Source: Manduca sexta
Taxonomy: Eukaryota; Arthropoda; Insecta; Lepidoptera; Sphingidae
Assembly: GCF_014839805.1 (NCBI RefSeq)
Contig: NC_051141.1
Location: 14,144,777 to 14,208,776, forward strand
DNA length: 64,000 nucleotides
Direction of reading: 5' to 3'
Positions 49,101 through 61,623 of the stretch are shown in pieces. The position numbers and the translations under genes were made by a program. Each line of letters opens with the position of its first letter. Position 1 is the first letter of the stretch. Under the pieces are notes generated by a model that ran no database searches, was not told the DNA's origin, and saw only the letters and a list, made by a program, of their open reading frames with translations.

Positions 49101-52100
49101 TTAACAAACAAAATGACCGTATTTATGCTCAAAGCTCTAAGGAAGCTTCCCAATTAGTCGACAGAGTGCAACGTGGACATTATCCGACTTCAGTGATGGT
49201 TTGGTGGGGTGTTAGCTATGAAGGAGTGACTGAGCCATATTTTTGTGAAAAGGTATCAAAACATCGGCACAAGTGTATCAAGATACCATTCTTGAGAAGG
49301 TAGTTAAGCCCCTTAACATCACCATGTTCAATAACCAAGTATGGTCCTTCCAGCAAGACTCGGCGCCGGGTCATAAAGCTCGGTCCACGCAGTCTTGGTT
49401 GGAATCGAACGTTTCGGACTTCATCAGAGCTGAAGACTGGCCGTCGTCTAGTCCCGATCTTAATCCGCTGGATTATGATTTGTGGTCAGTTTTAGAGAGT
49501 ACAGCTTGCTCTAAACGCCATGATAATTTGGAGTCCCTAAAACAATCTATACGATTGGCAGTGAAGAATTTTCCCATGGAAAGAGTGCGTGCTTCTATTG
49601 ATAACTGGCCTCATCGTTTAAAGGACTGTATTGCAGCCAATGGAGACCACTTCGAATAAGCTTTTTATATTTTTAATTGTTTTATATTTATGTATTAAAC
49701 TGACACACTGTAAAAGTAATAAATGTTATTTGCAGTTAACAATTTTCTTTTTTCTTTATTACAATATTTATGGCAAGACTAGGTATAAAAAAAAAAATTA
49801 TTCAGAGTTTTACTTTCAAATCTATACCTACACTATTATATGTATAATGCTAAAGAGTTTCTTTGAACGATCTAATCTCCGGAGGGACCAGTTCGAAGTA
49901 AAAAAAATCGTTTATTGCTGGATAGCCCACTTATCAAGAAAGGCTATATAAACAAAAGGTATAACTACATGGTACAAGTCATATCACTTGTACTACAAAT
50001 GCTTGTTACAGTATCTTTTGTGGTTTTGTTTACCAAACACGCCTTTGTGACTTGAGGCTTGTAAAATAAGACGTGTAATCTATAATACTCTATATTATTA
50101 TATAAAGCTGATGAGTTTGATTGAATGCGCTAATCTCAGGAACTACTGGTACGAACTGAAAAAATATTTTAGTATTGAATAGCCCTTTAGTTGTGGAAGG
50201 CTATATAGGCTATATATCATCACGATATGACCAATAGGAGTGGAGTAGTAATAAAAAATGTTACAATAACGGGAAAAATATATTACTTTTGAGATCTTCC
50301 ATTGCGTGCGCTGCGTAAACAGTTAAAATTACATAACAAATATTTACAACAGATTTTAATGAAATTTGGCATTGAGATAGATAGAGACCCTAGGGAGAAC
50401 ATTGTGGAGTTCAATCCCTGGAAAGTATATAGCGTGGTTTTATCTTGGAAAACTCTTTCACGCGGGCAAATCCGCAAGTAAAAGTTAAAAATAAAAATAT
50501 TGTCATCCATTGTACCTTCCGCCAGCTCTGGAGTTAATCCTGGGCAGAATCAAGTAAGCACCTTCATCAACAAAACTTATGTCGGTGTTACTATCAGCGT
50601 CGAATTCCGGGGCGCAGTTCCAGGTCACTCCTTCCACGTGCACCGAGCCGGCGCGCGACCGAGCCTTCTCTATTATTTTTACCGAATTATAGTAAACCTA
50701 TCGACAAAAAGTGTTATTATAAAACAACACCTCATAACATTACACATAGTATACGCATTAAAATTACACTACGGCATCAAACACTACGATTATTGATAAT
50801 TTATGTATAACATTATGCTGCGACAACAAATTTGAAAATATTATACATTTTTGAACAAAAACGGAGCAGATAATAAAATATTTTAATAAAAATAAAACTG
50901 TTTAAAACTTTTTCGAGGCTATGTTGTACATACTTTATAATTTACTATATTTCCAGATTAAATTTAAACATTAGAACTGGTTTCTTAAACCAAGCTCAAG
51001 AACTGTAAACCAGATTTCAGGCCACACTCTTAATTTGATTGGATGATTGATGATTGGTTACCTAGTTAAATTTGGACAACCAAAATGAGGATGAGCTTTC
51101 GTCTATAAAATATTAGGTATAGTATATATGTACCATAGTATTATATAGTATGGTAACGGGAAAAGAGTAGTATAAATCCATACATAAACGAATATATACT
51201 CACATCTTCCATACACCCGCGGAAGTTTTCCATATGACCCAAAAACAATTCAGAGAAGTCCCCCTGGCCGCCAAGGAACACACCGAAATGTATGTTCAGT
51301 TCAAAGAACCTGCCCGGCAGTCGCTTTTTCACTGTGCTGTCATCCACCTAAAAATAAACATGACATTATATTTAGACATGACTTAAAATTTTACCGTTTA
51401 ATAAATTGTGCATTTGACTGTCTGTTATTAGTTTGTAAGCCAATAAGTTTTATCCTATAAAATAACATAAGTACAATTAAAATCAAGAAATAAATTGTTT
51501 CCAGTAATGCCAGCTGTAAACTAAAACAAATTTTAGTTAATTCTTGGGGTGCAGCCGACATAAAAGCTGTTGTTTTGATTTTATTTCTTTATAAGATCGA
51601 TACTGCCGTTAGGATACAACCCAATATACATTGGAGTTTTGCCTAACCTGAAACGGGGAGGGCAGCGGTCTCTACTTCTGCGAGGTGATTTTCTCCCGCA
51701 AGGAGAATACCAAGAGGGATCAGGAACAGTTTGATCCCTCTTACTGCTATAGAAGACATAGGAGGCGCCGGGCGGACGACTTAACAGCGTCTCCCGCCCT
51801 TTAAATTGGGGGCGTTTGAAGAATTCCACCACGATATTTCCTGGCTGTCGTGAAAGGCGACTAATAGGGATCATCAGAAGGTTATTGGCAAGTAGCTGGT
51901 CTGTTCCCCGTTGGCATGTTTATACACAGCCCTACGAACATTGTAAAATCCCGGAATAGTCATGATTATAACAATATGTATATGTCAAAGCAATATGTTA
52001 ACTATATAGTGGCAGTGTCGTTGGCTAGATCTCAGGTTGTCATTGACGCCGGGGGCCTATTTCATTGCACACATACAAAAACATTTCTTCCTGCATCACA

Positions 52101-55100
52101 ATCTTGGGGCTTTTTTTTATAATATAGCTCCATGTCCAACATTGTTATTTCATTCCAACTCCCCTATATCAGACTACTTGGAGTTCACTTACACTAGCGT
52201 TTATAACTGCTCTACTGTAAGTTCTCCCTAAAAAACAAAACGCACCCGAAACTATTTGCGACGCGGAACTTGGAAGCGTACCAGACACTTAATTTCATTG
52301 TCATTCAAATCATGGACTTTTAATAGTTTTTATGAGAATGGATTATTTTATAAACAAATTATAAAATAATATGACGTACCTTCATAGTGAGATTCGCCTC
52401 ACGGCGTACGATGCTGACATGATGCCATTGGCTGTCATTGAGACTGCCCCTGGGAGAGAAGAGCTCACTCTCGCCAGCACCAAGATTTATGTTAAGCTTA
52501 AGTCTGCCCTTTTCAAGTCGAATCTAAGAACAATAAACAATTTAAATATTAGTATTGTTACAAATATATTATAAAATGCTTTAATACAATTATAAAATAT
52601 AATCAATTTTGTGAAAACAATAAGTACCATAAATATTCCATTTATATTTTAAACTAGCTGACCCGACAGACGTCCCATCTTAATCAATTTGCAGTGCGCA
52701 TTCTGTCAATCGCTGAAAGTTATTTCAAACAATTGACTGTTATATAAAATTAATATTTTCTTTAAGTGTTCTTAAATTTTCTAATTTTCCGCGCAATTTT
52801 TTGAACTTTACTTTCATAAGAACCTTCTCATGACAATAACAAACACAACAACAAAAAATAGTGAAATCGGTCCAGCCGTTCACGCGTGATGTCGTGATCA
52901 AGGGAAATGGGGATTCATTTTTATATATATAGATTATTATAGCGCGAAAACTCTAACCGCCATGGAACTTTGATTGAAATGAAATGATTTATTTGAATCT
53001 CTAAAATGTTATACATTGTTTAGATTCCGTCAATATTAATTCTACCACCGGTTCGGAAAGTAATTCTCATCAGAGAAAAACGGGCAAGAAAATTTGGTGT
53101 TGCTCTTTTCAAAATCAGTTTAGGGTACAAACTAAAGTATATTATACACAGAAAAGAGAAAAATTACAATTGTTTCCTTTTTATTGCTGTTTAGAGCAGT
53201 CCATTTATATGCTCTTAAAATAAGGAATAAATTAATTTAAATTTTCATATGACTGCACAACCCTTTCAGGAATCATGAAAATTTTGTATTATGCTTATAA
53301 TTATTTCCTCTTAACACCCCTAGCAATTAGAAATAGTGAGCAAAATGGGCAGAACAGTCCCCACAAGCTGCACCCGTTCACGAGTATGACGCATATATCA
53401 GCCATCGGCCTCCTCAATCATATTGTAAGAAAGTGGCCGACCCGTCACGCGACGCCGCCGCAGGTACAGACAGTTAGAGAGTATTTCATACCCAAGCCGC
53501 TTCCAGTTATATTACGAATAAAGGGATATATATTTCAAAGAAAATCACACAAAAATGCTTAATCCCAGGCATTTATATCCTCTAGGTATTCTGAGAACTT
53601 GTAATAAGCTTTATTACACAACTTGCGTTTAATAGTGGCTCGGAATTTCGCAATATTTAAGGACTTGATTCAAGATGTCACTCGATATTAGAAACAACTT
53701 TCAAATGTAACTAGTAAAATGTCAACAATAAGAATATAAATCACATTACCGTCTCCCATTGTAAGATATTTAAAAAATGCAAATCTATTAATAAATAACT
53801 ATTAGAAAACTTGAAAATGAATTGATTGCAAACAAAATATTTACTACATATATAGTGGCGTTATGTTAATTACCGATTACCGTTTAACACTTTTGTAGAA
53901 CTGTTGTAATAAAATAATAGAAGTAATGTGTCATACTGGGCAACAATAACTTAAAGAAGTAATTAATGCCACGTGATGGTGATAATATTTGTATTGCTTT
54001 TATAAGATTTTTGTCCATTAAAATAGCAAAAACTACTCATAGCAGTAAAAAAATAATAATTTTCAGCTTTATGCTCTTTTGGTATATCTTTGTATTGAAA
54101 ATAAGAAAAGACATAAGCATAAGGGCAAACTAAAGCTGTAGTAGGCTCTCTAATAACGTTTAAAGTTTCGGCGACGCCTTTTAATAACAAATTTTTAAAC
54201 TTCACAACATCTAATTACATACCTTTAACAATCTTCATACATATAACAATACTACAACACAAGGATGCAATCTACTTCATATGCTCATTAATTGTGGGAG
54301 AAATTGCCTAGTAATACTTTCAGAACCCCCAACAATGGTTCATTAACGTTTTTGCTTTAGATTACAACATAGAAAAGTGTATAGCATTCTTTGTACTTAT
54401 ATTATAGAGGTGCTCTGTGAAATAAATTATAATGTAGCTACTTATAAGAAATATAATACTTACCATACAGTAATCAGTCTTGCCAGCAGCCAACAGAAGT
54501 AAAGCATCAGAGAGATGTGTGCGAAAACGAAAACCAATGTCAGTTATACCTTTGGCTTCTTGAAGCGGGTAGGATATAAAACTGGCCCCATAGAAAGATG
54601 CTAAAATAGAAAAAGTAATTATTATTGTTTACTTTTTGACGATAAGAACACAAATTAAGAGATTAACAGCCTAAAGAGAGATTCAGAACTGTACTATATG
54701 CACAGCAGTGAGATAAAAAACGAAGTTTAAGTTGGTTAATACTTTTAAAAAACATCCTATAAAATGGCATTGCTTCATGTGCCAGAAAAGTACTAAGATG
54801 TATACATATGTGGGATATTGAAATTGAAAAATAGCGCACTTGTTCTAAATAAGTTTATTATTAATTGTTACACATCTTATTTACAATTCAATACAATTTT
54901 TTGATTGTGACTCCTTCGGTGACAGGCAATGATTTTGCCAATGTCAAAGTTGAAAGTAGGAAAAGTTACAGTAAATTTTTAGGGGTCTAATATTATCTAT
55001 GACTGTTGAACGGTAAATAAAGCAATGGCATTACAAAATAACCAAAAACACTATACATAAATTCAGAATAAGAATATTACGAAAGTATAAAAATATTAAT

Positions 55101-56622
55101 ATTCCAAATATAAGAAAATAAATGTTATTTTCTTCATACATCCTAATCATCCTTCAACTGATATTTCTCTGTCTTTTTTTTTATAACCGCCCAGCATCTC
55201 AAGCTGACTAAAACCTTATTAGATTAACTATTGCCATAAAAAACAAATAAAAACAAAGTACTTATAACAATTCTAATTGCTGATTCTGAAATAAATAAAA
55301 AAAATATTTACTGACTTGTCAGTAAATTTTTGATTCACTAATAAAAAGCAACTTTTTCCCTGAACTCAATATCCTATTCATGGAAACAAGACTATCACAT
55401 CAGAACTATCAATAAGTGAGTCTTCACACTAAAATAAATAATATAGCTGAGGAGCGTACTACTCAGGGCCACTTGCACTTAAATTTTGTGATTTTTAAAT
55501 ATCTCCCAGTTTGCTACTCCATGGTTTGTAGATAAAGTTTTAACTTCAAATTTATTTTGCAATAAAGAATTGAATCCAAGTTTTACTAACCAGGCAATTT
55601 TTTGTCATAATATTGCCAATATTATTATTAAAATCTAACTCAACATAAAGAACTAACAAATATTAAACACAAGTATTTATCTCTCCCACACACAACAGTA
55701 CGTAAGATTTTTATTATAGTTAGATATAAAGTGACTTTCTTGTTTAATTTGAATGTTAAGCTACATAATATTTATTATCTGTCAAATTAATGTTTATTGC
55801 TAAGTATTTCTGATTGTGCATGCATTTTGTAATCACAATTATGTATTATTTTGTGAAATGGGAAAGGAATCTTGTTTGTGTGGCCTAAAATTTGATAAGT
55901 ACTTATTTGCTTCTTTATGATATAATATTCAAGTACAATTAATGTTCTCAGCAATACCTAGAATTCTGGTAGTCTATACAATGCCTACGCAATATGGTAA
56001 ACATAATTAATCTTGTTATCCATTACATACTTTAAACAAATTCCAGACATGTTATAATTTTTCTTTTCACATGGTTTTACTTCACATGGGCAGTGGGCAT
56101 TTAGTATTTAGACTTCAAAACAATCCTCAATTTGGATAGGTTTTGTTGGAACTACATACAAATGCACATGTGCAAGTAGGGAGTGAAGTGTGCATACCAC
56201 CGCAAAGGCTAATAAATAACAGACATAAATATTTATCCATAAAACTCTTTTTAACACATTACTACTGCATTATACAGATTAACAGTAAAGTAAACAAATC
56301 ACAAAAAAATGTTAAAATCAAATGATGGCACTAACATTTAACATTTTAATCGTAGGTTAAAGATTTAACCCTTCAACTTCATAGTATTAGAGAATAAGTT
56401 ATTTACCCCATGATTAGTTTTAACACTTAGCAGTGCAAGAAAAGGTTATCATTAAATTCTGTAGCAATAACTGTAGTTAACTCAGAGTCATAGAATTTAA
56501 CCCTTGAACGCAAGCGGCCTTTAAATATACATAAACTCACCTTTGTCATATGCCATTCCCAATGATGCGAAGGATAATAATATAAGAAAAAGGTCCATTA
56601 TGCCACCAACATAAAATGTCAT
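43188..56622 (-). CDS. kon: kon exons 11 to 1, haplotype 1 copy (5' half of the gene)
   Basis: Exons: 43188-43294, 44412-44609, 44705-44992, 45094-45321, 45659-45814, 47565-47768, 50516-50697, 51204-51347, 52380-52523, 54464-54600, 56541-56622 (ATG at 56622-56620). They encode the signal peptide, both laminin-G domains, the Cys-rich segment and the first CSPG repeats. All are open except exon 6, which lacks one base near 47671. Intron 5 contains the mariner element (48480-49783) that contig 2 lacks. Continuation into exon 12 is on contig 1 at 11080, across the split Harbinger-like element. Confidence 0.93.
48480..49783 (+). mobile_element. mariner-type transposon, DD37D group, in kon intron 5 (haplotype 1 only)
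   Basis: The left end is CTTAGTCTGGCCATAAATA. The reverse complement of the right end is CCTAGTCTTGCCATAAATA. TA dinucleotides lie just outside (48478-48479 and 49784-49785), the Tc1/mariner target. The total of 1,304 bp is normal for mariner. The uninterrupted allele is near 31197-31210, where the TATATATA run carries no insert. Confidence 0.9.
48622..49659 (+). pseudogene. mariner DD37D transposase, three frameshifts
   Basis: It starts MVWGDKENRIAVIALHKVGM with an N-terminal helix-turn-helix and a GRPR-type hook, followed by a second helix-turn-helix (SREMKIAPRTMSRILKDDLG). The catalytic core shows D1 in FTDEK, D2 in QQDSAPGH and D3 in SSPDLNPLDYDLW. Counting between D2 and D3 gives 37 residues, the maT/DD37D spacing rather than DD34D. 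The frame breaks near 48797, 49083 and 49251, each consistent with a single lost or gained base, and the frame is otherwise continuous to the stop. Either the copy is dead or the breaks are the same consensus errors seen in kon exons. Confidence 0.88.
49840..50480 (+). repeat. Two decayed interspersed repeats in kon intron 5 (haplotype 1)
   Basis: Allelic to 31255-31900. They start just beyond the right end of the mariner element. Confidence 0.65.
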
Positions 56623-58040
56623 TGTAACAAGTGTGATTAAAACATAAGTGTTTATTAAAACGATATTTATATATATATATTTGTATTATTGTAACTGTTC
56701 GAAACTCAGTGGTAACATTTCAGAATAACAAGCCTGGCCCTAGCGTGGCGTCAATGCAGAGAAACAAGAGAGTATTGAACACTAAGCATTAAACTAAATT
56801 ATAGTCTATTGGTAATAAATTCAACATTTTTGTACCAAACTTAAGAGAACACCATTACTTTGGGTTTTTTAATAGCCATTTTAATTCGTAAACAAAATAA
56901 TAACAATAAACCGAAAACGACGGCCTAGACGAGCTTTCAACTTGCGGACAGTGTTACCACGAAAAAAAATTACCGCGACGAAGTATTTAGAGCAAAAAAA
57001 AATGCTATAAAAAGCGATTTAGGCGCAACTATATACCCTATAAAGCTAAAATAAAAATGACTTCCAATTCCAAAACCAGAATTTATAACGCGAGCCTTCT
57101 GAAATAGTGTATATGGCGACTGATTGCCATACGCAATAGTCTTATTGGCGACCATTCGCAATGTTGCTGAAATTGCTGCGTCAGTAATCGATTTACTTCT
57201 ACACGATGTAAATCCAGATAAATCTATCATCATTGCAATCATACTTGTATTTTCGTAGGTAGTCGGAAAATCGTTTGGAAGAGCAGTTTTAAAGTAAGAT
57301 TGCAATAAGTGAGCAGGCTGTTCAAATTAATTAAAAGGCTCCCGGATCATCTAATAGAAATAGGGTATTACACTCTTTTTTGAAAAGTGTATCAAATTAA
57401 TCTTAAGTTGATAAAATACCACTAGAAATTTTATAAAAAAATATTCAATTATTACTTAAATGCCAACGAGAACGTAGACCTGAATGATATATTTTTTTTA
57501 CATAATATTATAAGTACCTCTAGGCGTTCCTGAGAAAAAGTGTCTTAACAGACTGATGGGCAACGGTGGTTATATGGTGCGTTTTGTAGCACGGAAATTC
57601 CGTGACGGAATCCCAAAAATAAAGTAGATTTTTAGTGAGTCCATGTTGTAATTTGAAAGTTACAACCCTCAGAACAAGAACAAGCATAGAAGGCATCTAA
57701 ATTACCCTCATATACTTATCCCTTTTTTTCAAATACGCCAAAACCGTTGAAAAGAACGAGACAAATATGATGTTGCTAAGGTCAGCTTGCGTATACTTTA
57801 TAATAATCAAATGGTTACCTTTGATCATCTTTATGATGCCGAATTAAAAAGCAAATAAAATGTCAAATGTTCCAACTTGCCAACGTCAAAACAATGTCAC
57901 AAACGCGCCCACACAATTTAGTTACGTTATACTTCAGCGCGTGCTTTTCAAAAGTGGCTACATGTTGTGTAATATTTTTGTTGTTAATTTTAATAAATAC
58001 GCAGTGCTGTTTAAGTAAAATATAGCCCTAGGAACAAGCA

Positions 58041-58600
58041 ATGGCCTGCGTTATTGTGGGGTGTAAATCTCATTCTTCTCGTAAAGAAAATGAAACTGAA
58101 ATCATCAGCTTCCATCGGTGAGTAAACAAAAAACCTAATATATTTCCTTAAACCCTGTATGTAAGTGCAAATAGTATTATTAATTATACTTTATTATGCT
58201 GTAGTCATATTATAATCTTCTGTTGGCCATTCGATACAATAATTGTTAAGTATTTTAATGTTTACCAATTTACGTAGTCGTGTTCAATAGTGTTGTGCTG
58301 CTTATTCTGTCGATAACATAGATGTTAGTATATTGTAGTTTACTATTTTGCATAAATTGCCTTTTACTTTCAATATACGGTGGTGTAGTGGTAAAAGCCA
58401 CTTGGAAACCGGCTGGGTTCATGGAAACTATCTGATTTTCATAGTGTGTTTCATACAATGTGTTTCATTGCAGATTCGCCACAGATGGTGCTATGAGGCA
58501 AAAATGGATCGTTGCCATAGCTCCTCCCAATTGGCATTGGAAAAAACAGCACCGTGTTTGCTCTAAGCAGTTCGACAAAGTTTTATTAACATTGAAATAA
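58041..58600 (+). CDS. Short THAP-domain protein, two exons (haplotype 1)
   Basis: Allele of 39446-40003 with exons 58041-58117 and 58474-58600. Coding bases encode the same residues, including the Gln in place of the last zinc-ligand His; only the intron and downstream region carry indels. Confidence 0.7.
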
Positions 58601-59169
58601 GTTATCAAACATATGTGACATGAATGATACCGCTGTGTTTAAATTTTACTGTCCCATTTTAGTAGCTTTTGTCAAATCACACCTCTTGGGTATCTTTTAA
58701 TCCCTAAGAAAGTCAGAAAAGAACAGAAGGCGTACTGGCTTTCTCCTAGACGAAATTCCGGCCGATTTCTTGTTTGTTAAGTACTTACAGCGGTTTCCAT
58801 TCCTTCCGAAATTTCTAACATTTTCTTAATTTAATAATCTAAATGCTAAACCATTTTTGTGTGAATGACATTTCGGAAAGCATGGAAACTGCTGTAAATA
58901 TCAAATGAAAATTGGACAAAATTTAGTTCGAAGAAAGCCGGTAGCTCTATAGTTTATTGTAATTTAACAGCTTTTTACCGAGTGCTTTTATATACCCAGA
59001 CTTTTTTGGTACTTGAATACCAAATCAGGGTTTTGATATCTTTTTTTTAGCCTTTATCTAAAATAGCAATTTGCAACGGTTTGTAGTTGACTGACCGAAA
59101 AGTGTTTATTTTAGCAGGTCTGTGAATTTACCATAGCCGATAGACTAAGCATTTATCGATATCGATAAG

Positions 59170-59310
59170 ATGTCAGAAGGGATCGCAACACAATTAAATT
59201 TCTTGCTGTCTAAGACAGAGTTTTCTGAGGACAGAGTACACTCAAATGTCATAGTGCTACTTCTATGCTTGTCATTGTTGAGTTACAACCTCAATATTAA
59301 AAAAAAATAA
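59170..59310 (+). CDS. Small 46-residue ORF (haplotype 1)
   Basis: Allele of 40570-40710 with one substitution that changes residue 4 from Glu to Gly; the frame is otherwise unchanged. Confidence 0.35.
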   Translation: MSEGIATQLNFLLSKTEFSEDRVHSNVIVLLLCLSLLSYNLNIKKK

Positions 59311-59326
59311 TTTTAACAAAAAATTA

Positions 59327-59893
59327 AACCGCCTTCAAAACCACTTAAAACACCAAATAATTTCACATAACAGTTATATATTGGATACCAATTTTGGAGT
59401 CGGTGCCTAATTAAAATTGCTAGTTAGCTAACTAAATATAACTAAATATAGCTATATTTGTTGCATAGTCCATCTATGAGCTACATTTCTTTCAAATGAA
59501 TTAAAAGGAGTAGGTTCGCGTTTCTACTAATAAACATACACAGTGAAAGGTGTAATACCAAGCACATGTATGGTGTTTCATCTTTTTCTTTCCTCTTTTT
59601 TCGGGGCAGGGAGTGTAATATACCCACATTTGATCAGCTATATGTAACAGGGGAAGAATTTGGGTAGTTCCTTAATAGCTTCCATTTGCTGTGCTGCGGC
59701 AGTGCGTTCATCTCCGGTGAAGATCTGACTTGCTGACTTTGTACGCTGGCAGCACATTGTTTTCGTATATTTGTTAATGTATTTATCTAGCTTAACTAGC
59801 AATTTTAATTAGGCACCGACTCCAAAATTGGTATCCAATATATAACTGTTATGTGAAATTATTTTTTGGTTTTGAGTGGATTTTGAAGGCAGT
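59327..59893. repeat. Long inverted repeat, MITE-like (haplotype 1)
   Basis: Allelic to 40728-41300, with the same arms and centre. Confidence 0.65.
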
Positions 59894-59939
59894 TAAATTT
59901 TTTGTTACAATTATTTTTATTTTTTGCTTTTTTGTGTTA

Positions 59940-60665
59940 GTAAAAAATAGAGCGTCTCAATGGCATAGTTGTGTTTCGCTCACGATCCGAGTATCGCGCT
60001 GAGGAGTTACACCTTTGAGTACACTGAAAAGGGGAAAAGGTGTGATGCTATATATATGTCTGTAAGAAGTAGATTCAAGCAAACCTAACGCAAAAACACA
60101 ACTGATATATTTGGCTCACAGTACAATTATCTCGCTGTGGTGTTACACCTCTACCTACCCATGACCAGGGGAAAAGGTGTGATGCTATATATACGTATGT
60201 ATGTAAGAAGTAGAGGAAACTAAACCCAACGCAAAAACACAACTAATATGTTTCGCTCGCAGTACGACTATCGCGCTGAAATGTTACACCTCTGCCTACC
60301 CTTGAAAAGGGGAAAAGGTGTGATGCTATATATATGTATGTAAGAAGTAGATTCAAGCAAACCTAACGCAAAAACACAACTGATATATTTCGATCATACT
60401 ACAACTATCGCGCTGTGGTGTTACATCTCTACCCCTAAAAAGGAGAAAAGGTGTGATGCTATATACATATATGTATGTATGTAAGAAGTAGTCAATTAAA
60501 CCCAACCCAAAAACACAACTGATATGTTTCACACACAGTACGACTATTGCGATGAAATGTTACGCCTCTGCCTACCCCTGACACGGGGAAAAGGTGTTAT
60601 GCTATATGTATAAGTATGTGAGAAGTACAGTCAACCAAACTCAACGCAAAAACATAACCAAATAC
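59940..60665. repeat. Tandem array, ~135-bp unit, complete in haplotype 1
   Basis: The same unit is anchored at about 60039, 60176, 60317, 60450 and 60593 (five copies), the last decayed (GGTGTTATGCTATATG). Units differ from each other by about 10-20%, whereas allelic units are nearly identical, so the array predates the haplotypes. Confidence 0.85.
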
Positions 60666-60714
60666 GTCACAAGAAAGCTAAATTCGCGATTTCGTTTTCT
60701 TAGACGACATAATT

Positions 60715-60925
60715 ATTCTAGTTTTTTTAATTTTAAAATCAAACTACCGAAGCGATGTTGAAAAAAATTTTATGGGACCAATCTGGAGAGAAATTCTATC
60801 GAATAAAAAAAGAATTTTCCAAATCGGTTCATAAATGACCGAGTTCTGAGGTAACAAACATACAAAAAAAAAATTCACGTCGAATTGATAACCTCCTCCT
60901 TTTTTGAAGTCGGTTAAAAAAACTT
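60715..60925 (-). repeat. Dispersed repeat fragment
   Basis: On the minus strand it reads 'accgacttcaaaaaaggagg', 'aggttatcaattcgacgtg', then 'acctcagaactcggtcattt', a common lepidopteran repeat phrase. The 64-codon minus-strand ORF across it is incidental. Confidence 0.55.
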
Positions 60926-61123
60926 CACTTATTCCCATTCTTTTTTTTCTCTCTGGGACTTATTCCTATTATAGGTATAATAACGATACCAATTGATTTT
61001 TGAAGATAAAGATTTTTAACAAAATTTCCAATGATTTAATTAAGTTCCCATCATTGACAATAACTGTGTATAAAAATGTATACTTACACCTGCATTCACT
61101 ATTATGTTACTATCGAAATTTGT

Positions 61124-61623
61124 NNNNNNNNNNNNNNNNNNNNNNNNNNNNNNNNNNNNNNNNNNNNNNNNNNNNNNNNNNNNNNNNNNNNNNNNNNNNN
61201 NNNNNNNNNNNNNNNNNNNNNNNNNNNNNNNNNNNNNNNNNNNNNNNNNNNNNNNNNNNNNNNNNNNNNNNNNNNNNNNNNNNNNNNNNNNNNNNNNNNN
61301 NNNNNNNNNNNNNNNNNNNNNNNNNNNNNNNNNNNNNNNNNNNNNNNNNNNNNNNNNNNNNNNNNNNNNNNNNNNNNNNNNNNNNNNNNNNNNNNNNNNN
61401 NNNNNNNNNNNNNNNNNNNNNNNNNNNNNNNNNNNNNNNNNNNNNNNNNNNNNNNNNNNNNNNNNNNNNNNNNNNNNNNNNNNNNNNNNNNNNNNNNNNN
61501 NNNNNNNNNNNNNNNNNNNNNNNNNNNNNNNNNNNNNNNNNNNNNNNNNNNNNNNNNNNNNNNNNNNNNNNNNNNNNNNNNNNNNNNNNNNNNNNNNNNN
61601 NNNNNNNNNNNNNNNNNNNNNNN
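61124..61623. other. Assembly gap (500 N) between contigs 3 and 4
   Basis: A placeholder-length gap; nothing in either flank shows whether contig 4 is truly adjacent. Confidence 0.99.

Noticed and set aside
527..56622. Two or three tandem paralogous kon genes
   Set aside because: The copies are nearly identical in introns as well as exons, they are interleaved as half-whole-half, and a transposon split across contigs 1 and 3 joins the two halves. Haplotypes explain this; recent tandem duplication does not.
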